Origin: Paraburkholderia hospita
GTDB taxonomy: Bacteria > Pseudomonadota > Gammaproteobacteria > Burkholderiales > Burkholderiaceae
Assembly: GCF_002902965.1 (NCBI RefSeq)
Contig: NZ_CP026106.1
Location: 434,001 to 498,000 of the forward strand
Reading direction: 5' to 3'
DNA: 64,000 nucleotides
In this document: piece after piece, positions 44,382 to 54,019 of the stretch
How the letters are laid out: each line of letters opens with the position of its first letter
Position numbering within the stretch: position 1 is the first letter of the stretch
Position numbers and translations under genes: made by a program
Notes under the pieces: model-generated
What the model was told of the DNA's origin: nothing
The model's database searches: none
Seen by the model: only the letters and a program-made list of their open reading frames with translations

Positions 44382-46391
44382 GTGGCGAGACACCAGCATG
44401 GCATGTCGGGTCTAGGCGACCACGCTACTATGCGCAGCATAGTAGCCAACGCGCAGCGTGCGAACGCCCGTCACTCCGACAGGGTCACGATGCTTGCATG
44501 GGAGCGTTTTCTGGCGGGCGAGGCGTCGACGTCCGCTCCCTCGGCTCTGATCGACTCCTGGCAACGCAGTTTGCGATCAGGAGTCAGCCCCACAGCGGGA
44601 TCCGCACCATTCGCGGTACATGGCGACGCACTCGCGGCGTTGTCCTGGCGCCATCGTGAGTTGTTGGCGGCCTCCGAACGTCTTTTCACCGTGACCGCGG
44701 ATCTTTTCGCCGATTCGCATTCGATGCTGCTGCTGACCAATCAGGACGGTGTCATCCTCAAGGCTGCAGGCGATCTGCGTACACTGGCAGCTGGCGAGAA
44801 AATCCATTTAACAGTTGGCGGCGACTGGCGTGAGGGCCAGGCCGGGACCAACGGCATCGGCACCGCGCTCGCCACCCGTCAGCCGACTTACATCCATGGT
44901 TCGGAACACTTCTGTGAAGGCATCAAGTCGTGGAGTTGCGCAGCGGCGCCCATCTGCGAACCGGGAACGGGCGCGATTATGGGTGTGCTCGACATTTCCG
45001 GACCGCCTACCACTTATCACATCAATAACCTCACCCTGGCGGTGACGGCAGCGCGCCAAATCGAAATGGTGCTGGCCGAGCAGGCGGCATGCGAACATAT
45101 GCGGCTGCTGGCCTTCTGCCTGCAGCGTTTGTCGTCATCCGACGCAACCGGGATGATCGCGATCGATCGCGCAGGTCGGCTCGTGCATACGACTGGCCGC
45201 GTGTCATTGCCGGTCGGCATCGGAGAGCGCTTCCCCGGTATGGATGAGAGCTCCGCGGTGGAAGACTGGGCGCGGCACTTGCCCGAAGGGTTGCGTAGCG
45301 AATGGTTCAACCCGGTCGTCGTGGATGGCAGCACGATCGGCGCGATGCTGGTGGTTCCCGCGCGGGCGCGGTCCGTCAGCGCACGGATTGCCGAGCGAAG
45401 TGGCGAGGCCGATCCGCAGCGCAGCTGCTTCGCACAGATCCAGGGGCAAAGTACAGCGATGCAGGCCGCCGTCAAGCGTGGGCGGCAGCTTGCACGCAGA
45501 CGGGTGCCCGTCCTGATCGAGGGGGAAACCGGCGTCGGCAAAGAGCTGTTCGCGCGCGCGATACATGGCGAAGAAGGGGGGGGCGGACCTTTCGTCGCTT
45601 ACAACTGCGGAGCCGCATCGAAAGAACTGATCGCCAGCGAACTGTTCGGTCACGTGCGCGGCGCTTTTACCGGCGCCACTGCAGAGGGGCGCCCTGGCCG
45701 GTTTGAACTGGCTCATGGAGGCACACTATGCCTCGACGAAATTGGTGAGATGCCGCTCGAACTACAACCGGTCCTGTTGCGCGCGCTCGAAGAGGGCGTC
45801 ATTTATCGGCTGGGGGACACGCAGCCGCGACACGTCGACGTGCGCCTGCTGGCGATGACCAATCGTAATCTGCGCGAAGAGGTCGAGTCGGGCCACTTCC
45901 GCCGCGATCTCTATTACCGTATCAGCGTTACGCGCCTGCGCATTCCGCCGCTGCGCGAGCGGGACATCGATATCGATCTGCTCGTCGAGCATTTCAACCG
46001 GCGTCTTGCTCAGCGCCACGGCGTTGCCGAGCGGCGATTGAGTGCCGAGATCATGGCGGTGCTGCGTGCCTATTCCTGGCCGGGCAACGTGAGAGAGATA
46101 CGCAATGTGATCGAGAATCTGTTGTTGACGTCCAACGAGGAAGTGGTATCGCTCGACGAGTTACCTGCTGAGCTACTCGACGAAACGGCGACCGTCAGCG
46201 TTGTGCCGCCATTGCCCGATCAGTCGACAAGTCTGGAGGACACTGAGCGTCTGGCCATCGCCCGCGCCGTGCGCAGCGCGGGCGGAAATCTTGCGCAGGC
46301 CGCCCGGGCACTCGGTGTGTCGCGCAGCACGCTTTACCGCAAGCTTGAGCTCTATCGACTGGACGGTATCGTCAAGCCGTTCGGCGGATGA
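44382..46391 (+). CDS. mimR: Sigma-54-dependent activator of the monooxygenase island (AcoR/MimR type)
   Basis: This 669-aa regulator has an N-terminal GAF-type sensor (about 75-330), an AAA+ domain with Walker A GETGVGKE (381-388) and the sigma-54 contact loop GAFTGA (427-432), and a Fis-type HTH at the C-terminus (NLAQAARALGVSRSTLYRKL). It should sense substrate or product and open the -24/-12 promoters at 29651 and 34169. The GTG at 44382 has GGAGGAG. It is encoded downstream of the operon with a 269-bp gap and a 10-bp inverted repeat inside its first codons. Confidence 0.92.
   Translation: MARHQHGMSGLGDHATMRSIVANAQRANARHSDRVTMLAWERFLAGEASTSAPSALIDSWQRSLRSGVSPTAGSAPFAVHGDALAALSWRHRELLAASERLFTVTADLFADSHSMLLLTNQDGVILKAAGDLRTLAAGEKIHLTVGGDWREGQAGTNGIGTALATRQPTYIHGSEHFCEGIKSWSCAAAPICEPGTGAIMGVLDISGPPTTYHINNLTLAVTAARQIEMVLAEQAACEHMRLLAFCLQRLSSSDATGMIAIDRAGRLVHTTGRVSLPVGIGERFPGMDESSAVEDWARHLPEGLRSEWFNPVVVDGSTIGAMLVVPARARSVSARIAERSGEADPQRSCFAQIQGQSTAMQAAVKRGRQLARRRVPVLIEGETGVGKELFARAIHGEEGGGGPFVAYNCGAASKELIASELFGHVRGAFTGATAEGRPGRFELAHGGTLCLDEIGEMPLELQPVLLRALEEGVIYRLGDTQPRHVDVRLLAMTNRNLREEVESGHFRRDLYYRISVTRLRIPPLRERDIDIDLLVEHFNRRLAQRHGVAERRLSAEIMAVLRAYSWPGNVREIRNVIENLLLTSNEEVVSLDELPAELLDETATVSVVPPLPDQSTSLEDTERLAIARAVRSAGGNLAQAARALGVSRSTLYRKLELYRLDGIVKPFGG
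44424..44446. repeat. 10-bp inverted repeat in the 5' coding end of the activator gene
   Basis: GCTACTATGC and GCATAGTAGC flank GCA. The repeat lies at codons 15-22, within 65 bases of the start. A folded mRNA or a bound protein here could limit expression of the activator. An ATG inside the repeat (44430) is a poorer start than the GTG at 44382, as it lacks a ribosome site. Confidence 0.5.
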
Positions 46392-46506
46392 GCATCGCCG
46401 TGGCGCGCATTGCCCTCGCGATCGTAAGCCGCTACCGCCATGACGCACCTTCAATCGCCAAAGTAGTCCGTCAGATGAGCCGCCGTGCAGCCGCCCGCGA
46501 TACGCG

Positions 46507-46710
46507 TCAACCCTCCCGGCGTGCAGCACGCGACGCCGGCGCCCGGTCCGAGCTCGATGAGCCAGTCGCTTCGCGTATGTCGACGTCATTGACGTTGTAG
46601 CGTTCCGGATCGATACCAAGCTTGTCCCTGCAGTACCGCGCCTGGCATGTGAAGACGGTTCCGATGCAAATAGGTAAGCCGGTTGGTAATTTCCATATAG
46701 GCAGGATACC
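46507..46710 (-). pseudogene. Coding-like remnant, unknown protein
   Basis: Read leftward from the IS6 fragment's stop, the frame gives ILPIWKLPTGLPICIGTVFT, CQARYCRDKLGIDPERYNVN, DVDIRE. It looks like a real protein piece but has no start. The 46392-46710 gap holds nothing else. Confidence 0.25.
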
Positions 46711-46900
46711 TTATCGATCGGACGAGGCCGCATTCCATGCAGCGCGCGCCGCGGCATCCTTGAGGCGGAGCTCCGCGAGATCGAACTTGCCTTTGTGAAT
46801 GCGATGCGTCAACTTGATGCCTGAAATCGTGGCCGCGGCGCTCCTGAACCGTTTGAAGCCGAGCATCACATTCGTTCTGGATTTGATGTGGCGACGGGAT
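46711..46900 (-). pseudogene. C-terminal fragment of an IS6-family transposase
   Basis: The stretch KSRTNVMLGFKRFRSAAATI followed by SGIKLTHRIHKGKFDLAELR matches the end of IS6-family transposases (MLGFK.F..A..TI.GIEL.H.IRKGQ). The DDE catalytic core and both IS ends are missing. It marks an old insertion at the right edge of the monooxygenase island. Confidence 0.7.
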
Positions 46901-47019
46901 CGGGTGATTCTCTTGCCCAGGTGTCGGCTCGACATCTGCACCGACGTTGCATATCGAGGCCCGATGCGGTTTTATGGCATCATCGTGTGCACCTTCACAC
47001 CACCGCAGGAGCGTACGTC

Positions 47020-47307
47020 ATGGCGACTTATATTGTCTTCACGAAGGAAAGCACGCAGGATCAGGGTGAACTCGACATCTATCAAAGCAAGGTGGGCGAG
47101 ACCTTCAAAGGTCATCCTGTCAAGATTCTCGCTGCCTACGGACCTCAACAGGTTCTTGAGGGCGAAGCGCCTGAGGGCGTCGTGATCGTGGAGTTTCCGT
47201 CGACTGCGGCCGCGCGTGCGTGGTACGACGGCCCGGCGTATCAGGAAGTCGCACAGCACCGGTTCAAGGGCGCACGCTATCGCGCCGTTCTTGTCGAAGG
47301 CGTGTAA
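47020..47307 (+). CDS. DUF1330 domain-containing protein
   Basis: This 95-aa protein (MATYIVFTKESTQDQGELDI) has HPVKILAAYGPQQVLEG and VVIVEFPSTAAARAWYDGPA, the DUF1330 pattern shared with the gene at 17882. It is a small cytosolic dimeric alpha/beta barrel of unknown role. AGGAGCG lies upstream of the ATG at 47020; the frame is open upstream but unsupported. Confidence 0.82.
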   Translation: MATYIVFTKESTQDQGELDIYQSKVGETFKGHPVKILAAYGPQQVLEGEAPEGVVIVEFPSTAAARAWYDGPAYQEVAQHRFKGARYRAVLVEGV

Positions 47308-47482
47308 CGAAAGGTGGGGATGCGCGGGCGCGTGGGGCTCAGCGGGCCTTGACAGATTTACGAAACGTCGACGCGGTAATGGTGCCAGCCACATTCGATC
47401 CGTTCACCCGGTGACACCATCTGCAACGGCGTGCCTAGAAGGGGCGATGCCCGCGCATGATGAGCTGGATGGGCTCATTCCT

Positions 47483-47956
47483 TCAGGAAGTTTTCAGGTG
47501 GGTCACGAAAGGCCGGATTTTCGCGTCGTCCGGATTCACATACACGACATCGGTCGGCACACGACGAGGAGCGTCAACGGTAAAGAAGACCGCTGGCGAG
47601 TCGAGTATTTCAGTGATCGCGTGTATGGTGTTCCGCTCAAAGGTCACCAGCTGGCCCGCAGCGAGGATGCGAGGCGCCTCGTCCTCGATCGAGAAGGCAA
47701 CCTTCCCGGTCAGGAGGTAGAGATGTTCTTCGCACGTCTCGTGGTAGTGGCGAGGAATCGGGTAATAAACACGAAAGAGTCGTGAGCTAGCAGAAAGCTC
47801 ATCGGTCAGGTAGACGTCGACGATCGTGCTATCGGCCTCGTCCGGAAATTGGTCGATGATCTTGTCTATGTCAAAGAAATTAAACAACTCATACTCCGGT
47901 TTGTGGGGGATGCTAGCCGGGTCTGCCGTGACTGAATACAGCGTGCCACACGACAA
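47483..47956 (-). CDS. Cupin-domain protein
   Basis: This 157-aa protein carries the cupin metal motif PRHYHETCEEHLYLLTGKV and a second motif with GQLVTFERNTIHAITE. The two His and a Glu in HxHxxxxE-like spacing suggest a metal-binding beta barrel. The TTG start at 47956 with GAGGTGG upstream is the best available. A palindrome lies about 20 bp before the start. Its substrate or ligand is unknown; it could be a sugar- or oxidised-compound-binding protein. Confidence 0.72.
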   Translation of the reverse strand: MSCGTLYSVTADPASIPHKPEYELFNFFDIDKIIDQFPDEADSTIVDVYLTDELSASSRLFRVYYPIPRHYHETCEEHLYLLTGKVAFSIEDEAPRILAAGQLVTFERNTIHAITEILDSPAVFFTVDAPRRVPTDVVYVNPDDAKIRPFVTHLKTS

Positions 47957-47973
47957 CCGAGCGGTAGAACCAC

Positions 47974-47990
47974 CTCATTGCGCAAATGAG
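47974..47990. promoter_or_regulatory. Inverted repeat upstream of the cupin gene
   Basis: CTCATTGCGCAAATGAG: six-base arms around GCGCA. It lies 18-34 bp upstream of the leftward TTG start and could be an operator. Confidence 0.35.
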
Positions 47991-48749
47991 ATTTGCACAA
48001 TGGGGCATGCTCCAAAGCGAACTACTTCGCTATCGCCCGCATCGCTATCAACGCCGGGCTGCGAACGCACGCAATGATTGACGACTTGCGTGGGAGTATC
48101 GATTAACCGCGTCACGCCCAACACTTCTTAGCCCCCGCCGATCAACCACCATAGCCACCCAGGACTCCAACCGCATGGGACCGCTCCGCGGTTTCCTCCC
48201 TCGAGGCTTATTCGACGCCTGCTCACAGGCGCCGCAGCACGCTCACACCAGTTTTAATGAGGGCAGGCATTGAATAACTTTTAACGTCGCAGGACGGTCC
48301 CTTGACATGATGCATGCCGAATGGGAGTCGCCGAGCGATATACCCGTAGTCAGACGAAACGCAGAGAAACGGGGCCGGGCACCGAAGCACGATCTGCTTT
48401 TGGAGACCTTTCAATTTCACTCTAATTGCGTACGAGAACGCGCCCATCTCCACGCTACGTAAGCATCGGAAATATTGTGGGTGTCGGCCTTAATGTTCCC
48501 TTCAGATAAGCCCGTTACGATCGCTGTCGAGGCGCAAAAAACGAGTTCTCGCGTTACCACCCTGACAGGAGAACACTGACACGCATCAGACACACCCCCG
48601 TCACCTCGGCAGCATCGCGATGAATGTGTTTCCGCCGCCGTGCTGAGCGGTAGGTGATGAAGCCGTACTTTCGCATCTCGGGCGTGCCGTGCGGCTTGGT
48701 TACTGCCGACGGTCGACCGATCCATTGATTCTCACACTGGCCACCGCCA
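47991..48749. other. Gap of about 760 bp without a supported gene
   Basis: No family pattern was found on either strand. GTTTTAATGAGGG (near 48252) recalls a motif near 13183. The hpnI promoter must lie at the right end but was not recognised. Confidence 0.3.
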
Positions 48750-49985
48750 ATGGCGACGAGTGCCTTGTTTTCGACTGCAACCTTGCTGCCTGTCGGAATG
48801 GCACTACATGCGCTTGCATATTTTTGCGGTGCCTGCGCGTCATTCGGAATCGCCTACACCGTCACGGCCATTGCGCTGGTGGGTTCGTTTTTTGCGCGGA
48901 ACACTATCAAGGCACCCAGCTATCCGCCTGTGACGGTGATCAAGCCTCTACGTGGTATGGAAACAGCGTTGCTACCTAATCTGGTGAGCTTCTGCGAACA
49001 GGTTTATCCGGGGGCGGTGCAATACCTCTTTGGAGTTCATGATCCGGATGACCCCGCATTGGAGGTAGTCGAGGAACTTCGGCGTCTGCACCCGGGCGCA
49101 CATATCACGGTTGTCGCCGATAGCAAGTTGCACGGTTCGAACCGGAAAGTGAGCAACCTGCTTAACATGCTTCCTTCAGCGGTTCATGAGTTCTTCGTTT
49201 TTGCAGACAGTGACGTGTCGGTGGGGCGAGATTACCTTCGCAGAATAATGGACGAACTGCAGGCGGAGCGCGTGGGTCTTGTGACATGCGCATACGTCGG
49301 CGTACCCGATCCAGGCTTTTGGCCGAGGTTTTCAGCGAGAGCCATCGACTATCAGTTCTTGCCCGGTGTCGCGATGGGTCTCGCGCTTGGCCTGGCCAAG
49401 CCGTGTTTCGGGCAGACAATCGCGCTGCGTCGTAAAACTCTGGATGAGATTGGCGGGCTTCGTCAGTTTTCCAATTTTCTTGCGGAAGATCACGCCATTG
49501 GGTGTGCTGTGCGCGCGACAGGACAAAAGGTGGTCATCCCGGGATTCGTGATCGGACATGCGTGCACGGAATCCACGGCTTCTCGTCTTATCGAACATGA
49601 GTTGCGCTGGAGCAGGACAATCCGGCGGATCGATCCACTCGGCCACTTCGGTTCGGCGCTGAGCTATCCCGTCGCACTGTCGGTATTCGCGCTATTGCTC
49701 GCGGGGGCGTCGATGTGGTCAGTGTGGTTGCTTATCGCTGCCTTGTGCGCGAGAGTGTTATTGCAGATCCGCATCGATACCACGCTGAGGCGGCCGGTTC
49801 GCGATTTTTGGCTCTTGCCATTGTGGGATCTCATTGCTTTCGCCATACTTTGCGCAAGCTTTCTGTCGTCACGAGTTGTATGGCGAGGCGTGAGTTTCAA
49901 TGTTGACCGCCGTGGGTTGCTGAAAATCACACCCGCCAATCGATCCGCCAAAGAATCAACCCTATCTCGTGATCCATCTCGATGA
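48750..49985 (+). CDS. hpnI: Hopanoid glycosyltransferase HpnI
   Basis: This 411-aa membrane-bound family-2 glycosyltransferase of the ceramide-glucosyltransferase-like group has an N-terminal TM, VTVIKPLRGMETALLPNL, the DxD-type FADSDVSV, EDHAIG, and the HELRWSRTIRRID motif, then C-terminal TM segments. In hopanoid producers HpnI adds N-acetylglucosamine to bacteriohopanetetrol. The ATG at 48750 was chosen for the first TM. It lies next to hpnL and hpnJ, supporting the assignment. The deacetylase hpnK is not in this window. Confidence 0.85.
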   Translation: MATSALFSTATLLPVGMALHALAYFCGACASFGIAYTVTAIALVGSFFARNTIKAPSYPPVTVIKPLRGMETALLPNLVSFCEQVYPGAVQYLFGVHDPDDPALEVVEELRRLHPGAHITVVADSKLHGSNRKVSNLLNMLPSAVHEFFVFADSDVSVGRDYLRRIMDELQAERVGLVTCAYVGVPDPGFWPRFSARAIDYQFLPGVAMGLALGLAKPCFGQTIALRRKTLDEIGGLRQFSNFLAEDHAIGCAVRATGQKVVIPGFVIGHACTESTASRLIEHELRWSRTIRRIDPLGHFGSALSYPVALSVFALLLAGASMWSVWLLIAALCARVLLQIRIDTTLRRPVRDFWLLPLWDLIAFAILCASFLSSRVVWRGVSFNVDRRGLLKITPANRSAKESTLSRDPSR

Positions 49986-50343
49986 TCAGGCATATCAGCA
50001 GACAGCGTTTGCGGGAATGATTTTCGCGCTAGTGATCCTTTGGGGCAGCCACCCGGAAGAAGTGCTCCTCCTGTTGCGGGACGCAGGCTCGGGATTGCTT
50101 CTCGCGGGGTTCGCCCACATTCTGCCAATGCTGGCCAACGCGCGCGACTGGCAAACACTGATACGTGGTGCAAACCGCCCAACGTTGCTGTCGATGTTGA
50201 AACTGGTCCGAATACGCGAGTCGGTGAACTGCATGCTGCCGGTTGCCCGTATCGGCGGGGAGCACGTTTCATTCCAGATTCTGCGGCGTTCTGGAGTGAG
50301 CTTTACGGCAGATATGCGAAGCCGCAGTGACGCGGGCGCATGA
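49969..50343 (+). pseudogene. Truncated duplicate of hpnL
   Basis: The frame encodes about 110 residues that align with the start of the intact gene that follows. Its GSGLLLAGFAHILPMLANAR DWQTLIR is parallel to GMGLVLAALLHILPMCANAW DWRTLIR, and LPVARIGGEHVSFQILRR to LPVARIGGEIVSFRLLGR. It then leaves the match and stops. Only the first membrane segments survive. It overlaps the end of hpnI by 17 bases. Confidence 0.75.
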
Positions 50344-50361
50344 AACAGAGAGCACCCGCAG

Positions 50362-51354
50362 ATGAAATACCTTGGAAGTGTTGCCGCCTTATGCGGTCTC
50401 GCGTTCGCGCTATGGCTCGTGTGGCACGATCATCCTGCCGCCGTGCTGCAACTGCTGAGAGGCGCGGGCATGGGCCTCGTGCTGGCAGCCTTGCTGCATA
50501 TCCTGCCGATGTGCGCGAATGCATGGGACTGGCGCACCCTGATCCGCGTCCGTGAGCGGCCGTCATTCCCGGCAATGCTCAGGCTCGTGTGGATCCGCGA
50601 GTCAATCAATGGTCTTTTGCCCGTCGCGCGCATCGGAGGCGAAATCGTTTCGTTCCGGCTGCTCGGGCGCGCGGCTATGCGCCCGGCAACCGCGGCGGCG
50701 GGCCTCGTCGTCGACATGCAGCTCACGCTGATCAGCCAGCTCCTCTTTGCTTTGGTCGCCGCGGGCTATGTGCTCGAGCATTCGTCTTCCGATGTGGCGC
50801 GCTTCGCAGGCCGCCTCGCCTGGGCCATTGCGGCGCTCGCCCCGGCGCTGGTGCTGTTCGCGCTCGTCCATCACGCACGGCCGTTCGAGCGTGCGGCACG
50901 GACCCTCAACCGGATCACGAGCGGCAAGGTGGTCGACCTGGTGGGCAGGTCCGCACGCATCGATCAGTCCATCAAACTGATCTGGCGGCAGACGGGCATT
51001 GTCGTCCGCTATCTGCTCATCTGGCAGACGCTGCAATGCGCGGGGTATGCGCTGGAGATCTGGTTCGCGCTGCACGTGCTCGGGGCAGACGCGACCTTCG
51101 CACAGGCGTTCGTGATCGAGGCCCTGATTCAGCTCGTCAGCAGCGCCGCCTTCCTGGTCCCGGGGGGCCTCGGCGTGCAGGAGGGCGGCTTCGTGCTGAT
51201 CGGTGGCCTGCTCGGATTCGACGCGCCGACGTGCCTCGCGCTCGCAGGAGCGCGGCGCGTGCGCGATCTGCTGTTCTATGTGCCGGGCCTGCTTGCATGG
51301 CAGGTGGCCGAATATGCCTTGCCGTCGACACGCCGTGTTGAAGGCGCGGACTGA
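50362..51354 (+). CDS. hpnL: HpnL-type membrane protein (LPG-synthase TM/UPF0104 family)
   Basis: This 330-aa integral membrane protein has about eight TM helices and the family patterns LPVARIGGEIVSFRLL and SSAAFLVPGGLGVQEGGFVL. HpnL-type proteins accompany hopanoid tail genes. They are proposed to take part in hopanoid transport or modification; the biochemical role is not fixed. ATG 50362 is preceded by a run containing GAGAGCACC. It follows hpnI and a broken copy of itself. Confidence 0.83.
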   Translation: MKYLGSVAALCGLAFALWLVWHDHPAAVLQLLRGAGMGLVLAALLHILPMCANAWDWRTLIRVRERPSFPAMLRLVWIRESINGLLPVARIGGEIVSFRLLGRAAMRPATAAAGLVVDMQLTLISQLLFALVAAGYVLEHSSSDVARFAGRLAWAIAALAPALVLFALVHHARPFERAARTLNRITSGKVVDLVGRSARIDQSIKLIWRQTGIVVRYLLIWQTLQCAGYALEIWFALHVLGADATFAQAFVIEALIQLVSSAAFLVPGGLGVQEGGFVLIGGLLGFDAPTCLALAGARRVRDLLFYVPGLLAWQVAEYALPSTRRVEGAD

Positions 51355-51772
51355 GGAAGGGGCCTATGCTTGAGCCGGACGACGCGGCGAATGCACGAAT
51401 TCACGTACGATTTGAGTCAATGCAGGCACATAACCGGCTCCGTTCACGATGTAGTCAAGGGATGTCCGAATGCATTACGCGAATATTTCTGCAGGCGTAC
51501 GTGTGCATTCCGGCCGCTAGTTGACAGTTATATTGTCCGCAACGGAAACAGTGGGCGGCGCCAATCGACGAGGCCGCACCAACGCGACGCGTGTCCCGCA
51601 TAGCGAGCTTCGATTCGTAATTCAACGTGAAGTCGCAACGGGCACCAGCGCGGACGCACGTCGCTCCGTCAGGCCCCGCGTTTTCGCGTAGGCGACCTGC
51701 TGGCGTCAGGCGCGGAGGGGCGCGCTGCGCTGAAGTCGAGGCACGTAGAACCGCGGGTCGGGGTCTGAGGCC
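51355..51772. other. Gap between convergent hpnL and hpnJ
   Basis: No gene or clear terminator was seen. Short frames here lack any family pattern. Confidence 0.35.
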
Positions 51773-53194
51773 TCATGCCTTACGCGTCCTCAGAAATCTG
51801 AAGAACTCCACGCCTTCCTGAAGACGCCGTTTCATCATTTCCCAACTCACCAGCATCTCGCGGACGATTTCCCAGATCTTCGATGGCCGGAAATAAAAGT
51901 GCTTGTAGAACTCCTCCACGCCAAGATAGATCTCCTCGCGCGACAGGTGCGGATAGCCGATCGTTGCCGCCTGGGTGCCCGCGTCATTGATCAGGGTGAT
52001 GACCTTGGTGTCTTTAAGCCATCCATTCTCGACTGCCTGCTTGTGAAGGACTGTGCCCGGGTAGGGCGCAGCGAGTGACACCTGGATCGTGTGGGGGTTG
52101 ATCTCTTTCGCATACTGGATCGTCTTTTTGATCGTTTCGTGCGTCTCACCGGGGAGACCAAGAATGAACGTACCGTGGATCTTGATGCCAAGCTTGCGGC
52201 AATCGTCACTGAACTGGCGTGCCATATCGGTCCGCAGGCCCTTTTTGACATTCACGAGGATCTGGTCGTCGCCGGATTCGTAGCCGACGAGCAGGAGCCG
52301 CAAGCCGTTCTCTTTCATCACCTTCAGGGTTGAATAACGTACATTCGCTTTGGCATTGCACGACCACGTTACTCCAAGCTTGCCAAGACCGCGGGCGATC
52401 TCTTCGGCTCTCGCTGCGAGGTCGGTAAAGGTATCGTCATCGAACATGATCTCCTTGATTTCGGGCATGTTGTCCCTGATCCATTTCACTTCTTCAAGGA
52501 CGTTCTCGACCGAACGCGTGCGGTAGCGATGGCCTCCGACCGTATGCGGCCAGAGACAAAAGGTGCACCTGGATTTGCAGCCTCGCCCCGTGTAGAGCGA
52601 AACGTACGGATGCTTGAGATAGCCGCTGAAGTAATTTCTGGTCGTCAGGTCGCGCTTATAGACGGGCGCGACGAACGGAAGCTGGTCCATGTCTTCAAGA
52701 ATCGGGCGGGCTTCGTTGTGCTTGATTGTGCCGTCGGGCAGACGATAGCTGAGTCCGAGAATGGACTCGAACGGAAGCCCCTGCGCGATGTCGCGACATG
52801 TGAAGTCGAATTCTTCACGGCACACGAAGTCAAGTGCATCGCTTGCCGTAAGTGAGCCGTGAGGATCGACGGCTACCTTCGCACCGACCATTCCGATGAG
52901 GATCGTGGGCTTGCGCCGTTTTAGATGTTCCGCGAATTGCACATCACTCGGGAACGACGGAGAACTCGTGTGAATGATAACCAGTTCGTATTGCAAAGCA
53001 ATGTCAAGGGTCGTTTCCAGCGACAGGCCGTCTGCGGGAGCATCCACGAGGCGGCTATCCTTAACCAGCGCAGCGGGCTGGGCGAGCCACGTTGGATACC
53101 AGAATGATCGAATTTCGCGCTTCGTCTGGAACCGTGAGCCCGCTCCACCATCGAAGCCGTCATATGAAGGTGCCTGCAGAAACAACGTTTTCAT
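51773..53194 (-). CDS. hpnJ: Hopanoid radical-SAM protein HpnJ
   Basis: This 473-aa enzyme has an N-terminal B12-binding-like domain (residues 1-180) and a radical-SAM domain with CKSRCTFC (Cys206, Cys210, Cys213). Other marks are MFDDDTFTD and GTFILGLPGETHETIKKTI. HpnJ is linked in Burkholderia to conversion of hopanoid-linked glucosamine into the cyclitol ether head group. The ATG at 53194 was chosen for MKTLFLQAPSYDG. It converges on hpnL, so it is not in the same operon as hpnI. Confidence 0.88.
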   Translation of the reverse strand: MKTLFLQAPSYDGFDGGAGSRFQTKREIRSFWYPTWLAQPAALVKDSRLVDAPADGLSLETTLDIALQYELVIIHTSSPSFPSDVQFAEHLKRRKPTILIGMVGAKVAVDPHGSLTASDALDFVCREEFDFTCRDIAQGLPFESILGLSYRLPDGTIKHNEARPILEDMDQLPFVAPVYKRDLTTRNYFSGYLKHPYVSLYTGRGCKSRCTFCLWPHTVGGHRYRTRSVENVLEEVKWIRDNMPEIKEIMFDDDTFTDLAARAEEIARGLGKLGVTWSCNAKANVRYSTLKVMKENGLRLLLVGYESGDDQILVNVKKGLRTDMARQFSDDCRKLGIKIHGTFILGLPGETHETIKKTIQYAKEINPHTIQVSLAAPYPGTVLHKQAVENGWLKDTKVITLINDAGTQAATIGYPHLSREEIYLGVEEFYKHFYFRPSKIWEIVREMLVSWEMMKRRLQEGVEFFRFLRTRKA

Positions 53195-54019
53195 AGATAC
53201 TCTCAAAGAGAATTCTCTGCTTGAGCGAGATCAGTCACTCGCAGGGACGCGCCGGGCATCGGTGATATTCGAAATTTGATGATTTACCCAGGCGGATGCT
53301 GCTGCCACTGGGTAACGATGGACGCTCAAGAATACTACGACTTGCCGGCTCGACATCGCTAAGCGCGGGTTTTCCCCGGGTCGAGTGTTACAGCGAACCT
53401 ACTTTGTCAGCCAGCAATCATAGAGATGTCAAGCAGATGTCAGGTTCACCGAAACAGATGCCGGTTGTTCTGATCGAACGGCAAGTCGTCAAGCCCCGAG
53501 GGTCATGATCACAGGTCGATATCCTGGCGAAGTCCAATCCAATTGTGAGCGCCGCTTTCAATAAGCTTCGCGCCATTCGCCAGCGCATCACAGCGCAACG
53601 CATGGCCGGGATCGATGATGACGCGAAGCTCGTGGACCGTCCACGCCGTTGAGAATATCGTTGCACAGTGGGCGATGCGCCGCGTCGCCGATCTTTGCCA
53701 ATATTTCGGTGGTAATGCGGGCGATTCATTCGACGTCGAGTTCGCCAACAGTGGTACGAGCGCGTTCACACACAAGGGTAACTGCGTCCGCCCGCTGTTC
53801 TCTGTCGCGAGGGAAACGAGGTATGCATGTGCGTGAGTGTTTTGCATTTGCAGAACGACTATGTTCGCAGGGGATGCGACATCTTTCTCGACATAAATAC
53901 GGCACGCACGGCAGCGCATAGCAATCAGGCCGCAGTAGAATCAGGTGCGAAGCCGGTGGCATTAAGGACGCGAATCCGCATGTTCACCGCGCTTGATGCT
54001 CCAAAGCGGGAGGCGACGT
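53195..54019. other. Gap of about 825 bp without a supported gene
   Basis: A minus-strand frame at 53509-53919 ends VHELRVIIDPGHALRCDALA, but has no convincing start or family. It is left unnamed. The hpnJ promoter should be at the left end. Confidence 0.3.

Noticed and set aside
48806..48825. TGGCAC...GC resembling a sigma-54 promoter
   Set aside because: It lies inside the hpnI coding start and the -12 part departs from consensus.
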